From contig JBKJNB010000126.1 in NCBI GenBank assembly GCA_046595995.1, positions 1 through 58,818 of the forward strand: a stretch of 58,818 nt of DNA, given 5' to 3'. The notes under the pieces were generated by a model, which saw only the letters and a program-made list of their open reading frames with translations, was not told the DNA's origin and did not search any database. Every line of letters begins with the position of its first letter. Position 1 is the stretch's first letter. Shown here in pieces: positions 23,868 through 34,026 of this stretch. A program made the translations under genes and the position numbers. The DNA comes from JAWXBR01 sp046595995 (GTDB taxonomy: Bacteria; Bacteroidota; Ignavibacteria; Kapaibacteriales; Kapaibacteriaceae).

Positions 23868-25235
23868 ATGCACTTTTCTACGCACAGACACATACACTTT
23901 GTAGGCATTGGTGGCATCGGGATGAGCGGCATTGCCGAAATCCTTTTGTCACAAGGCTTTCGCGTTAGTGGTTCTGATTTGCAGCGAAGTGAAGTCACCG
24001 AGCACCTCGAAAGTCGCGGAGCCACGGTGATGATCGGACATGATGCGGCGAACATTGAAGGTGCCGATGTTGTGGTGTACTCGAGCGCTGTACGCATTGC
24101 CGTAAACCCAGAGACCCTTGCCGCGCTTGAGCGCGGCGTGCCCCTTATCCGTAGAGCGGAGATGCTTTCCGAGGTGTCGCGTCTGAAGTATTGTCTGGCC
24201 ATTGCTGGAACGCATGGCAAGACAACAACGACGTCGATGTCTGCGTTAATCATGATAAAGGCCGGACTCGACCCGACCGTTATCGTAGGGGGCAGGCTGA
24301 AGGGTCTGGGTGGTACAAACGCTCGTTTGGGGGCCGGCGACTGGATGGTGCTTGAAGCCGATGAATACGATCGTTCGTTTTTGCAATTACTACCAAGTAT
24401 TGCAATCATCACCAATGTCGAGGCAGACCACCTCGATGTTTATGATGATCTCGATGACATTAAAGGTGCGTTTATAGAGTTCGCGAATAAAGTACCGTTC
24501 TACGGCGTTGCCTGTGTGTGCCTAGACGATCAGGGCGCGTGCTCGATACTGCCTTACATTCAGCGTCGTGTGATTACCTATGGCCTTTCAGAAGAATGCA
24601 CAACGCGTGCTGTTGACATCGAGGCGGATGAACAACGCGTGAGCTATACACTGATGCATAAGAACGACAACCTCGGACGCATAACGCTGCATGTACCTGG
24701 TGAGCATAACGTTCGCAACTCACTCGCTGCTGCTTCGATGGCGCTCGAGCTGGGTATCGGGGCCGACATAATTCGAGACGCCCTTGGAGAATTTCTTGGA
24801 GTATATCGTCGCTTCGAAGTCATGGGTGAGCGTGACGGTGTTCTCATTATCGACGACTATGCGCACCACCCTACAGAGATTCGGGCAACACTGGCTGCAG
24901 CGCGTGCAGGATGGGACAGACGCCTCGTTGCCGTCTTTCAACCCCATACGTACACCAGAACAAGAGACTTTTTTCAGTCGTTTGCCGAATCATTCGGCGA
25001 TGCAGACGTGCTTGTTCTTACCGATGTCTACCCCGCACGCGAGACCCCGATCGAGGGCGTTTCCGGAGCCCTTATCGCAGACGCAGCAAGGCTTGCGGGC
25101 CATCCCGATGTGCGCTATGTGCCAGCCATTGGTGACGTCCGCGATGCCCTTCGGGACGTGCTTGTGCCAGGAGATGTAGTCCTTACCATGGGCGCTGGGG
25201 ACATATGGAAGGTAGGCATGGAGTTGCTCGCCTGA
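23868..25235 (+). CDS. murC: UDP-N-acetylmuramate--L-alanine ligase
   Basis: The protein is 455 aa, an ATP-dependent Mur ligase of peptidoglycan synthesis in the cytoplasm. The N-terminal UDP-MurNAc Rossmann motif is FVGIGGIGMSGIAE, the ATP site is GTHGKTTTTSM near residue 115, and later signatures include EADEYDRSFL, NVEADHLD, GEHNVRNSLAA and DDYAHHPTEIRATL. Length and motif order are normal. It is followed by two parvulin-type chaperones with a promoter-like gap of 113 bp. Confidence 0.97.
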   Translation: MHFSTHRHIHFVGIGGIGMSGIAEILLSQGFRVSGSDLQRSEVTEHLESRGATVMIGHDAANIEGADVVVYSSAVRIAVNPETLAALERGVPLIRRAEMLSEVSRLKYCLAIAGTHGKTTTTSMSALIMIKAGLDPTVIVGGRLKGLGGTNARLGAGDWMVLEADEYDRSFLQLLPSIAIITNVEADHLDVYDDLDDIKGAFIEFANKVPFYGVACVCLDDQGACSILPYIQRRVITYGLSEECTTRAVDIEADEQRVSYTLMHKNDNLGRITLHVPGEHNVRNSLAAASMALELGIGADIIRDALGEFLGVYRRFEVMGERDGVLIIDDYAHHPTEIRATLAAARAGWDRRLVAVFQPHTYTRTRDFFQSFAESFGDADVLVLTDVYPARETPIEGVSGALIADAARLAGHPDVRYVPAIGDVRDALRDVLVPGDVVLTMGAGDIWKVGMELLA

Positions 25236-25348
25236 CTATTTTTGCTGATTCGGCGTCTGCTACGCCTCCGATTGGGCGCATCGACCACCGACAAGACGGT
25301 GTCGTCACCTTAACTCTTCTATATATACGGTCACGGGCTATTTCGCTT

Positions 25349-27460
25349 ATGCTGTCTGCAAAAATTCTCGTCGTTTGTTCTTTGCTCGTTGTTATCAGTT
25401 CACCGATGTCTGCGCAGAAGAAGAAAGCCGCTAAGACATCGAAGGCCTCGCCGGCTGCACAGTCGCATAACAACACTGTGATGGCCACCGTAGGAACAGA
25501 AAACATCTTTTACGCCGATGTCGAACGCGCTTTTCAGAAGAACATGAATCGTCGCGAGACAAAACTCTCTGCTGTTCCTCGCGATACGGCAATGGAGTTC
25601 CTCAGGCTCTACACGAACTATCGTCTGAAAGTGATGAGTGCTCGCGAGCGCGGAGTCCAGAACGACACAGCCGTCAAAGCCGACATTGCGAACAATCGCA
25701 AGCTGCTGTCAGAAACATTCTACTTCGACAAGGCCGTTGCCGATGCACGCGTTGCCGAACTAACACGACGTCGCACAAAAGAACTGCAGATAAGCATCAT
25801 ACTTGCGGCCGTCATGCCACCGGGCCAAACAACATGGGACACAGCCCGTAGCCACGACAAGGCACTTAACATCATTCGTATGCTTGAGAACGGCGCCAAT
25901 TTCGCGCAGCTCGCACGCGACTCATCCGATGACAAAGAAACGGGCAGCAATGGCGGACAATTGCCGTGGATCTCAGGCGGATCGATTATTAAGATTGTAG
26001 AAGACGAAGCATACGCTGTCTCGGCAGGCAGCTTCTCCAAAAAACCCGTGTCTTCACGCTTCGGCTACTTCATCGTAAGCGTTGAGCGTGCCGAACCGCG
26101 GAAGGTCGTCAAGTTCCGTCACATCCTCCTAAGTCCAAAAGCCACTCGCGATACATTGGCCACCGAACGCCTTGCAGACAGCCTGCTTCAAATCCTTCGT
26201 TTGCCTGCTCCTCAGCAAGGGGCTGCGCTTCGCGCACGGGGCCTAGACCCGGGTGACGATGTCTTCTACGCAATGGCAGTGGCTTACTCAGACGATCCTG
26301 CTTCTGCACCAAAGGGCGGATACCTTGGATCTCCGTATTCACGGTCGGGTGGTATGGAGCCGAATTCTACACGTCTGCTGCCTGCGTTCGAGAACGCTGT
26401 CTTTGTACTAAAGGATGGCGAAGTGTCGAGCAAAGTCCGTACGATTCACGGCATTCACATCATACGTCTCGACTCTACGAAATACCCAGATGAAATCATG
26501 GAGCGCGACAACGCACGTCGCACCTACCGCCGTCAGTATTTCGAAGAAGACAAACGCATCGTTCTCGACTCACTGAAAACAGCGTATGGCTATGCGTGGA
26601 ATCGCGACGCATACAACAGCCTGCGGTTGGTTGTCGATAGCACAAAGAACGCTCAGGACACAACGTGGCACGTTAAGATTCCCGCCGATCTGCGAAATCA
26701 GACGCTGTACACGTCACCAAAGGCGACACTTACAGTCGGCGAATTCACCGATTCCTTACGCTATCGTTTGGACATGCGCGGCTTCACGCTCAATGCCGCT
26801 GGCTACGAACGTGGCATTAATAAAATCGTCGATCCACTTCTCTTGGAACAGGCAACGGCAAATCTCGAAACGACCCAGCCCGACTTCAAAGCTCTCATCC
26901 AAGAGTTCACCGATGGCATATTAATGTTCAAAGTCGAAGAGCAAGAAGTGTGGAGCAAACTACGTTTCGATACCGTTGACGCTCGAGCATTCTACGACAC
27001 AACACGCGGACGCTGGATGACGGAACAGAAGTACGTAATCACAGAGGTTTACGTCACAGACGCAACTCGTGCCCAGGAAATCGCGACTTCGGTACAGGCT
27101 GGAGCAGACTTGGCAGAAATCGCTGCAAAGGAAACCCAACGTGAAGGCATGCGCGAAAAACGCGGCGCTTTGGGTGCTTTAAGCACGAAGACATCAAAGT
27201 ATGCTCAGATGGTTCGTGATGCTAAGACGGCCCCTGGGGGCGTCATCGGACCCTTTCCGCACGATAAGGGCTTTGTGGTTATTCGTCTTGAAGCGACCGA
27301 ATCACCACGCCCGAAATCATTCGAAGAAGCCCTTACAGAACTTGCCCCAGCATATCAAGACGCGCTACAAAAGCGCCTTACCGAGGCTTGGCTCAGCGGT
27401 GTGCGCGAGCGCAATCCCGTTGTTATCAATCAAAAGACCATCAACGAGATCTACAAGTAA
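25349..27460 (+). CDS. parvulin-type peptidyl-prolyl isomerase, periplasmic
   Basis: The protein is 703 aa from the ATG at 25349 (signal MLSAKILVVCSLLVVISSPMSAQ). Earlier in-frame starts, such as 25205, overlap murC and have no signal. After the signal comes a charged N-terminal SurA-like helical region, then at least two PpiC/parvulin modules; the first contains 'NGGQLPWISGG' and the second 'SDDPASAPKGGYLG', each followed by a conserved 'F.Y.I'/'HGIHIIRLD' strand. It should assist folding of outer-membrane proteins. Its TAA overlaps the next ATG by one base, showing tight coupling with surA. Confidence 0.9.
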   Translation: MLSAKILVVCSLLVVISSPMSAQKKKAAKTSKASPAAQSHNNTVMATVGTENIFYADVERAFQKNMNRRETKLSAVPRDTAMEFLRLYTNYRLKVMSARERGVQNDTAVKADIANNRKLLSETFYFDKAVADARVAELTRRRTKELQISIILAAVMPPGQTTWDTARSHDKALNIIRMLENGANFAQLARDSSDDKETGSNGGQLPWISGGSIIKIVEDEAYAVSAGSFSKKPVSSRFGYFIVSVERAEPRKVVKFRHILLSPKATRDTLATERLADSLLQILRLPAPQQGAALRARGLDPGDDVFYAMAVAYSDDPASAPKGGYLGSPYSRSGGMEPNSTRLLPAFENAVFVLKDGEVSSKVRTIHGIHIIRLDSTKYPDEIMERDNARRTYRRQYFEEDKRIVLDSLKTAYGYAWNRDAYNSLRLVVDSTKNAQDTTWHVKIPADLRNQTLYTSPKATLTVGEFTDSLRYRLDMRGFTLNAAGYERGINKIVDPLLLEQATANLETTQPDFKALIQEFTDGILMFKVEEQEVWSKLRFDTVDARAFYDTTRGRWMTEQKYVITEVYVTDATRAQEIATSVQAGADLAEIAAKETQREGMREKRGALGALSTKTSKYAQMVRDAKTAPGGVIGPFPHDKGFVVIRLEATESPRPKSFEEALTELAPAYQDALQKRLTEAWLSGVRERNPVVINQKTINEIYK

Positions 27461-28737
27461 TGCGCCTCCTCACAACACTCCTTCTCAGTTCTACGGTTTG
27501 CGTGGTATGTGCATCAGCCCAACCAGGATCGATGGAGCGCATCGTAGCAATTGTTGGCAAGGAGATCGTACTTAAGACCGACGTCGACGGACAGGTTGCC
27601 CTTGTTGTTCAGCGCAATCCTGAGGCTGCCAAAGACGAGGTTAAGCTTCGCGAGTTCGTGCTCGATCAGCTCATCAATGAACGCCTTATCATGACGAAGG
27701 CGATTGAAGACAGTGTCGAAGTCAGTGAAGATGAAATCACTGAACGCATGGAGCATCAAATCAAGAACCTCGTGCAGCAGTTCGGTTCCGAGAAACGTAT
27801 CGAAGACGTCTACGGCATGTCAATGACACGCATTCGCCGTGAGTTCCGAGACGAAATCCGCAAGCAGCTTCTCGTCGAACGCATGCGCGAAGCCAAATTC
27901 GGCACAACGAAAGTCACACGCGGTGAAGTCGACGACTTCTACAAGCGGTTTCGCGACTCTATTCCAAAGGTGCTACCAAAGGTAGACCTGTACCACATTG
28001 TAAAATTTGTTAAAGCCTCTACGCAACAGAAGAAAGAAGCCAACGAGCTTGCTTTGCGTATCCGTGACTCGATTATGAAGGGTGGCTCGTTTAGTGAGTT
28101 TGCGCGGCGTCACTCGGGCGATCCCGGATCCGCTGTTAATGGCGGCGACCTTGGTACAGTTGAACGAGGAAAATTCGTACCGGCTTTTGAGAATGCTGCT
28201 TTCGGTTTGCAGCCCGACGAAATTTCGCAGCCAATCGAAACACCCTTCGGCTATCATGTTATTCAGCTCATCAGCAAGTCGGGCAACACCATTACGGCTC
28301 GACACATCCTCCTTCGTGTCGGCCAAAGCGAAGCGGACAAAGAGGCGGCCCGCATTGCACTGCTTGACGTCAAGAAGCAAGTCGAAGCCGGCGTCTCCTT
28401 CCTCGAGATTGCAAAGACCGCAAGCGATGAACGCGAGACAGCAGGTTTCGGCGGCGCAATGGGTCAGATTGAGCTCGATCGCCTGCCTGAAGACATGAAG
28501 GGCATCGTCACGGCACTAAAAGATGGTGGCGTAAGCGAGCCCCTTCCATACACGACCGATCCTACGCGTCAGGGTTATCACATCCTCTATCGCAAGGAAA
28601 TACTCGCAGAGCATGCACCAACGATGGACGGCGATTATAAAATTCTAGAGCAAATGGCTACCTACGAAAAACGCCAGCGCCTAGAACAGGAATGGCTCAC
28701 GGAGTTGCGCAGAACTCTCTACTGGGAAAAGCGTTAG
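27460..28737 (+). CDS. surA: SurA-like peptidyl-prolyl isomerase
   Basis: The protein is 425 aa from the ATG at 27460, whose first base is the last of the upstream stop (TAATG). The signal MRLLTTLLLSSTVCVVCASAQ is good; the TTG-started longer frame at 27388 is not. The SurA N-domain (VAIVGKEIVLKTDVDGQV ... LRQFVLDQLINERL-like) precedes two parvulin modules: 'GSAVNGGDLGTVERGKF' and 'ETAGFGGAMGQIEL', with closing strands FGYHVIQLI and QGYHILYRK. It carries unfolded outer-membrane proteins across the periplasm. It is third after murC and the 703-aa isomerase. Confidence 0.92.
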   Translation: MRLLTTLLLSSTVCVVCASAQPGSMERIVAIVGKEIVLKTDVDGQVALVVQRNPEAAKDEVKLREFVLDQLINERLIMTKAIEDSVEVSEDEITERMEHQIKNLVQQFGSEKRIEDVYGMSMTRIRREFRDEIRKQLLVERMREAKFGTTKVTRGEVDDFYKRFRDSIPKVLPKVDLYHIVKFVKASTQQKKEANELALRIRDSIMKGGSFSEFARRHSGDPGSAVNGGDLGTVERGKFVPAFENAAFGLQPDEISQPIETPFGYHVIQLISKSGNTITARHILLRVGQSEADKEAARIALLDVKKQVEAGVSFLEIAKTASDERETAGFGGAMGQIELDRLPEDMKGIVTALKDGGVSEPLPYTTDPTRQGYHILYRKEILAEHAPTMDGDYKILEQMATYEKRQRLEQEWLTELRRTLYWEKR

Positions 28738-28774
28738 TAGAACTCAACGTCCTTTCGTCAGTGCGTAAACGTCC

Positions 28775-30751
28775 TCACCACGACCTTGATATCGACGCCC
28801 GCAGCACTGTCTCTTGGTAGGTGCCGCCATAGACAGGCGGGTTAAGGCGTTCGTTAAACAGGTTGCGTTCAGCGCGTATGTCGATGTTTGCGTATTCGCC
28901 CAGCGCCGCTCCAACGCCAAAAAAGAATCCCGTACGCGTGCCGAATGTGTCATCGAATGCAAGCGTGAGCCCACCGCTAAGGCTCAAGAATTCGAAGATG
29001 CCGTAGTTCGCAGAACCGTCTACGGTGTAGATAACGTTGTCGGGCGAGCCAGTTGATTTCTGCGAGATGTACCCCAGGCCAGCTGATAACGTTAGTGGAA
29101 AGGTCATGCTTACGCTCTGGTTGCCGTTTACTGTAAGCACAGCATAATCGGCAATACCATTAATGGTCTTGCTTGCCTGACTTCCCATATTCACTGTGCT
29201 GTTGGCGCTGAGGTCGCCGATGCGATAGTTGTAGCCGGACGCAACCGTGATGACTGTGATGTTATTGTCAATCTGAAGAAGGGGCTCGGGATCGTTGTTG
29301 ATCTGAGCATACGGGGCGTACGAGAGGCGTAGATAAGGATACTTGCGAATGTTAAGACCCATCGTCGCACCCAGGCTCGTAATCGTGGTTGTGCTGCGCT
29401 TCCATGGCAGAAGGTTATCCTGATCTCTACGAAAGAACAATCCAACGCTGAACTGTCGCTGCCAGAACGATTGGTCTATTCGAGCATCATAGCGAAATAC
29501 ATCGGTGCGAAGATTCGGAACGCCCAGGGCGCGGTACCCCGGACCAATGCGCCTTGTAGAGGCACGGAATCGGGTGCCTGTAGAGCGAATATCGATCTGT
29601 GTTGAGCCCGTCACGGCCCAGTCGAAGTACGCCGAGGCCGAGGAGTCAACTAACCCTAGCAGTATATCAGGCACTGCTTTGGTGCTGAACTTCGGAGCGT
29701 TCTGGTCGCTTACCGTTAACGTCACCGCAGCCTCGCCCTCAAGAGTCCAAATGCCCGGAATCAACTCTGTCTTAAAATCCAATCCCGCAAGCATGTTCTT
29801 TTGCGGCGTAAGCGCTGTGTTCGAATCGGCGAGGGTTATGCTTAGTCGGTCATCGATGCTATACACACCGTTAAAGATCAAGTGAGCGCCGTCGCGCCTG
29901 CCAATGCCAACGCGTGCCGCGTACATCAATCGCCCAAATGCAGAGTTGTCATAGTTCGCAAAAACTCCAGAGTCAACACGCGCAGTGTCTATGCGAAGCA
30001 ACGGACGTTGCGTCTTTCCACCAGCAACGTGAACATAGAATAGGCCGGGATTCCATTCGGCCGAACCGCCGTCAAGACGAACACCGTTAACAGTAATCGG
30101 TGTGAACGTCGGGAAGAGCGCACCCACGCCAATGGTTGGCAGGGCTGCCATCACAGCTTCTACATCAGACATGAAGCCCATCTGTTGCATGAGATCGCCG
30201 TAACCCGTTAAATCCCCATGCGCAACGTCGCGCAATTTCTCAACTTGCTTGTACTGTTCAAGTTGCTTTAGCTTCTCCGGATCATACTTCGCGAGCGAAT
30301 CCTGCACATCGTCGTACGTGTCCAGCAGTTCACCCCCTTCAGAGCGCGCAAACTCGTTGAGCGCACGATACGCACGTGCTGTAACGATTCGCTTTACTGC
30401 TTCAGGGTCAAGAGAAATCGAGAATGCGTTGATGTTCTGACGCAAACCACTCTGCTCGGATGACAGCAAGAGATTTGCCGTAAGCGGAATGCCGTATAGT
30501 GAAATCGTCGGATTGACTTCCATCCGCCATAGATCGGGTGGCTTCTCTTGAAACGACCCCTGACGGTCTGCTGTTTGACCAATAATGCGATAACTGCCCA
30601 TGAGCATTACGGGAGCATCGCCGTTCTGAGAACCAAACACAAACCACGGCTGAGTTGCCGCTGGTGGTTGCGGTGACGGAGACACTTGCGCGGCGCCGTG
30701 CTCTAAACACAGCGTAACGCATAACGTAATGCACAACAGAACTACACGCAT
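28775..30751 (-). CDS. large outer-membrane barrel-like protein
   Basis: The protein is 658 aa with a signal peptide MRVVLLCITLCVTLCLEHGAAQ. The body is strand-rich and the last residue is Trp, as for many outer-membrane barrels that are recognised by the assembly machinery. A short helical, charged segment (about residues 145-200: LAKYDPEKLKQLEQYKQ) lies before the barrel. I cannot name a family; there is no TonB box or plug domain visible. It is convergent with surA, 37 bp away, and lies 15 bp after the RCC1-protein gene, so both are likely one transcript. Confidence 0.78.
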   Translation of the reverse strand: MRVVLLCITLCVTLCLEHGAAQVSPSPQPPAATQPWFVFGSQNGDAPVMLMGSYRIIGQTADRQGSFQEKPPDLWRMEVNPTISLYGIPLTANLLLSSEQSGLRQNINAFSISLDPEAVKRIVTARAYRALNEFARSEGGELLDTYDDVQDSLAKYDPEKLKQLEQYKQVEKLRDVAHGDLTGYGDLMQQMGFMSDVEAVMAALPTIGVGALFPTFTPITVNGVRLDGGSAEWNPGLFYVHVAGGKTQRPLLRIDTARVDSGVFANYDNSAFGRLMYAARVGIGRRDGAHLIFNGVYSIDDRLSITLADSNTALTPQKNMLAGLDFKTELIPGIWTLEGEAAVTLTVSDQNAPKFSTKAVPDILLGLVDSSASAYFDWAVTGSTQIDIRSTGTRFRASTRRIGPGYRALGVPNLRTDVFRYDARIDQSFWQRQFSVGLFFRRDQDNLLPWKRSTTTITSLGATMGLNIRKYPYLRLSYAPYAQINNDPEPLLQIDNNITVITVASGYNYRIGDLSANSTVNMGSQASKTINGIADYAVLTVNGNQSVSMTFPLTLSAGLGYISQKSTGSPDNVIYTVDGSANYGIFEFLSLSGGLTLAFDDTFGTRTGFFFGVGAALGEYANIDIRAERNLFNERLNPPVYGGTYQETVLRASISRSW

Positions 30752-30766
30752 TGGCTGGTTTAAATG

Positions 30767-33700
30767 TTAAGGCGACGCCAGTTTTTCGACACGGAATGGG
30801 CCAAGGGGCGGATCAAGGGGCACAGGAGTAAGATTCGTAATTGGACCCTCACCAAGCTGCCCATACTCGTCGGTGCCCCACGTCCATAGGCCACCATCAG
30901 CACGTACTGCCATGCCATGTGCACCACCCGCAACAACACCGGATACGGCATCGAGACGCGAGACCTTTACAGGCTCTGTGCGCCCGACACGGGTTCCATC
31001 ACCTAGTTGCCCGAGCGCATTGTTGCCCCATGCCCAAAGGTTACCTGCTGAATCGAGCGCTAGTGAGAACGTACTGCCGGCGGCTATAGCCTTGATGTGG
31101 GTCAGCCCCTTCACCTTACCAGGTGTCGGACGATCCTTGTTGGTGCCATCACCTAACTGTCCACTTGCGTTGCCTCCCCAGGTCATTACACTCCCATCAC
31201 TATACAATGCAACAGTGTGATAGTCGCCCGCCGCAACTGCAACGAAGCCAGCCCGTGGGCCAGCAAGGAATTTTGTTTCGGGGGGTGCATTCAAAGGGCT
31301 ACCAACTACAACAGGCGTCGGCCATCCAATGGCATAGAAATCATCGGGGTCAACTCCACACTGTCCATAGTTGTTCGCGCCCCACGCCAACACTGCACCG
31401 GTAAATGAGAGCGCAACAGAATGCGAATGTCCGGCGGCTATGGCTGTGATGCCATTCAGAGCAATGTGTAACGATGGCTTTGTAAGATGAAGATTCTGCT
31501 TAATCTGACCTGTTGTCGCATCGGTTAACACGTTTAACCACGTGCCACACTCCCACGTGCGGTTGTAGCCCCATACATAGACCTGCCCTTTGCTGTTCAG
31601 GGCGAGCGAATGTCGTGAGCCAGTTGCAACCTGAATAACGTCAGCGATTTTCAGGTCAACTGGGTCATTCTTCTGCACTCTATCGTCAGTGCCTAGTTGC
31701 CAATAATCGTTAAAGCCCCATGCGAGCACCGATCCCGTCTTCAACGCAGCGAAGGAATGGTCCATACCACCAGCAAGGGCCTTCACTTCTTTAACCTTTT
31801 CTAGTTTCATCGGTTCGGGAACGACTGAGCCATAGTCTTTGCCAACAGCGCGTCGAAGATTATCGCCCCATCCCCATACGATGTTCTTCGGATTGAATGC
31901 CGAGAGATTCAGTCCAGATTTGCTGGACTTGGCAGCTTCTGACGCGTTCATTTCATAGAGTTCCGGACCATCATTCCTTCCGCCACCCTGTGTGTTCTGT
32001 TCAGAAAACTTTGGAAAGTCCTCTGCATTAATCGTACCTGCAAACGATGGATTGAGCTTCAGGTTCTGCTCGACTACGTTTGATGTGAATCGCTTCGTGC
32101 TTGTCGACACGTCATTAACGATGTTGACATCTGTGAGTACAACATCGCCACGCTTGTATACGCTAAGGTCGCTTGCAAGCATATCACGGATATTTTTCTT
32201 CGGCTTCTCCTGCGGTGTTGCAGCGAGCGAATGGTTCTCACCTGCAGCCATAACAAGCACCGGTAGTTTAACCGAGTCGTTTTTCTCGCGATCGTAGAAG
32301 CGGAAATAATCGATGTTCACGTGTCCAACCTTTGTCGAATCACGCACCAGAATAAACGCCGTGCGATTCAGGAACGTGGTCACATCCCAGTCTACCGGTG
32401 CCAATCTGTCTGAAGTACCGCCCCGTCGCGCGGCAGACGGACCGCCAATATCATCGTTCGTCGAGCGAGCAACAAAGAACTCTTTCGATGACGATGCTAT
32501 GCGCCGCGTGGGCAGTCTGAATGTATCCTTTGCAAGCTTTTCTACGAGTAGTTCAACCCCCGCATCGCCAGAGAGCATGCCACCACACAGAAAGCCAATT
32601 GTACTTGTCTTGATCTGGAATTCTTCGGAGAGCATTGTGCCAATGGCACCTTCACCGGAGGTAGGACCCAGTGTTGTGACCCAGTATTTGCCGTGGTGGC
32701 CCAGTGGGCCGAGCACAGGATGTTCATCGAGGACAGGGTCGTCTATAAACGACTCGCCATCAAAGGTCCAGCAGCCCAAGGTGCCGAGTTCGAAGTCCCA
32801 GTTCTCACCACCACACGGCATGTCTGCTGTGAGATTTGAACGTGTAGTCTTTACTCCGCCACCTTGTGTGCCGCCTGAAGAGTCTGATCCGTCTGTTCGT
32901 TTATCTGTTCGATTATCTGTTCGATTATCAGTCTGTTCCTCGTCGCCGCTACCGTCAACGGACTCTGGCTTGTAGGTAAACCACCAGATCTCACTCTCTC
33001 CCATCGGAACACGGCCGTCCGATGCATTAAATGCCGTGATCTTCCATGCATACCTACGTCCCACTTCGAACGCTCGCGTTGAAACAGGATATTGGAAAAC
33101 GTTAACATTGATGTTGTCGCGAATGAACCATGCGGGGTTGCTAGACATTGCGCTATATGGCGTCTGGTTGCTGAAGATTTCGACCATCTTCAACTGATAT
33201 GTCGGACGGAAGCCCGAGGCAGGCGGCGAGCCACTCAACCACGAGAACGCAGGGTATCTGTCTATGACAACACTTTCGTCTGGAGGTGCAATCAGAATCG
33301 GAATCGTCATACGTTCTATTGTCACGAACTTGCAATCGCGTCCGATAACCTGGGCCGTTTCTTCGCTAATCACTTCGCAACAAATCGTGTACTCGCCTGA
33401 CGGTACAGACCCTGTACGTAGTAGTGCATCGCGGTATTTGTTATTCGACTGATCTACTCGAATCGGCTGTATTTCGTTGCCTGTGACAACGGTACGTCCC
33501 GGTTGCAGCGCAATAATCTTGGTAGTCGCATCGGCAATAATGCCATCAGGTATCGACGTTTCTTCGGCAGTGCCATGCAACGACACGCGCACAACACGTC
33601 CCGAACGGTTATTCAGCTCGACCTTCCACAAGTCCGAAATCCGCAACTGATTAGGAGGGGGCTGCGTGAGCCTTATGTCTACGAGCTCCGGACCCTGCGC

Positions 33701-33778
33701 TCTTAGAACAGGGACAGTTAGCACAGACGCAGTCAACACAATCGCTATGGCGGCAATTATTTGTCGCACACGAAGCAT
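30767..33778 (-). CDS. exported RCC1-propeller protein
   Basis: The protein is 1003 aa. Residues 1-28 are a signal peptide ending LRAQ. Two or more strand-rich domains follow (residues about 30-270, including the Ig/fibronectin-like 'PPDESVVIDRYPAFSWL'), then a low-complexity linker made of 12-bp repeats (D-N-R-T units) near residue 285, then a jelly-roll-like part. From about residue 636 to the end there are seven RCC1 repeats, seen as WGWGD, LAWGFNDYWQLG, VWGYNRTWECG, LAWGANNYGQCG, MTWGGNASGQLG, WAWGNNALGQLG and WTWGTDEYGQLG, which would close a seven-bladed propeller. There is no T9SS sorting domain at the end. Its role is unknown; RCC1 propellers bind partners or sugars. Confidence 0.85.
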   Translation of the reverse strand: MLRVRQIIAAIAIVLTASVLTVPVLRAQGPELVDIRLTQPPPNQLRISDLWKVELNNRSGRVVRVSLHGTAEETSIPDGIIADATTKIIALQPGRTVVTGNEIQPIRVDQSNNKYRDALLRTGSVPSGEYTICCEVISEETAQVIGRDCKFVTIERMTIPILIAPPDESVVIDRYPAFSWLSGSPPASGFRPTYQLKMVEIFSNQTPYSAMSSNPAWFIRDNINVNVFQYPVSTRAFEVGRRYAWKITAFNASDGRVPMGESEIWWFTYKPESVDGSGDEEQTDNRTDNRTDKRTDGSDSSGGTQGGGVKTTRSNLTADMPCGGENWDFELGTLGCWTFDGESFIDDPVLDEHPVLGPLGHHGKYWVTTLGPTSGEGAIGTMLSEEFQIKTSTIGFLCGGMLSGDAGVELLVEKLAKDTFRLPTRRIASSSKEFFVARSTNDDIGGPSAARRGGTSDRLAPVDWDVTTFLNRTAFILVRDSTKVGHVNIDYFRFYDREKNDSVKLPVLVMAAGENHSLAATPQEKPKKNIRDMLASDLSVYKRGDVVLTDVNIVNDVSTSTKRFTSNVVEQNLKLNPSFAGTINAEDFPKFSEQNTQGGGRNDGPELYEMNASEAAKSSKSGLNLSAFNPKNIVWGWGDNLRRAVGKDYGSVVPEPMKLEKVKEVKALAGGMDHSFAALKTGSVLAWGFNDYWQLGTDDRVQKNDPVDLKIADVIQVATGSRHSLALNSKGQVYVWGYNRTWECGTWLNVLTDATTGQIKQNLHLTKPSLHIALNGITAIAAGHSHSVALSFTGAVLAWGANNYGQCGVDPDDFYAIGWPTPVVVGSPLNAPPETKFLAGPRAGFVAVAAGDYHTVALYSDGSVMTWGGNASGQLGDGTNKDRPTPGKVKGLTHIKAIAAGSTFSLALDSAGNLWAWGNNALGQLGDGTRVGRTEPVKVSRLDAVSGVVAGGAHGMAVRADGGLWTWGTDEYGQLGEGPITNLTPVPLDPPLGPFRVEKLASP
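32892..32927 (-). repeat. 12-bp tandem repeat in the RCC1-protein gene
   Basis: Three copies (32892, 32904, 32916) of TCTGTTCG(A/T)TTA encode the DNRTDNRTDKRT linker. In-frame copy changes would alter only linker length. Confidence 0.85.
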
Positions 33779-33886
33779 AGTTGGCCTCGCGATGAAAGGT
33801 TAATGAACCATGCCAACATAAGGAATGTTGTTAACGTACAAGTATGCGTAGTACCCGCGCCGCTCATTGTTGTAGGCATTGGCAAT

Positions 33887-33945
33887 CCCACATGCAGTGT
33901 GTAGTTTGGCTACGACTTACACATTCTGTCGGCGCTTGTTATAAT
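33887..33945 (+). promoter_or_regulatory. promoter element shared with the cupin operon, copy A
   Basis: A 59-bp element with a -35-like TTACAC (33917-33922), a 17-bp spacer and a perfect TATAAT (33940-33945). It matches 47 of 59 positions, ungapped, to the complement of 52176-52234. Transcription would start near 33952, 75 nt before the FkbM ATG at 34027. The upstream half holds an imperfect inverted repeat GTGTA...TACAC overlapping the -35, a possible operator. Confidence 0.65.
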
Positions 33946-34026
33946 GCTGATCTCGTGCCAAGCCCTGCGCACCAATCATTGAAGCATTACATTTTTCTAT
34001 TTTTCAACACAAGCACTAACATAACA

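Noticed and set aside
33814..33830. Inverted repeat CAACAT-AAGGA-ATGTTG near the RCC1 gene
   Set aside because: Six-base arms occur by chance often; there is no positional or repeat support.
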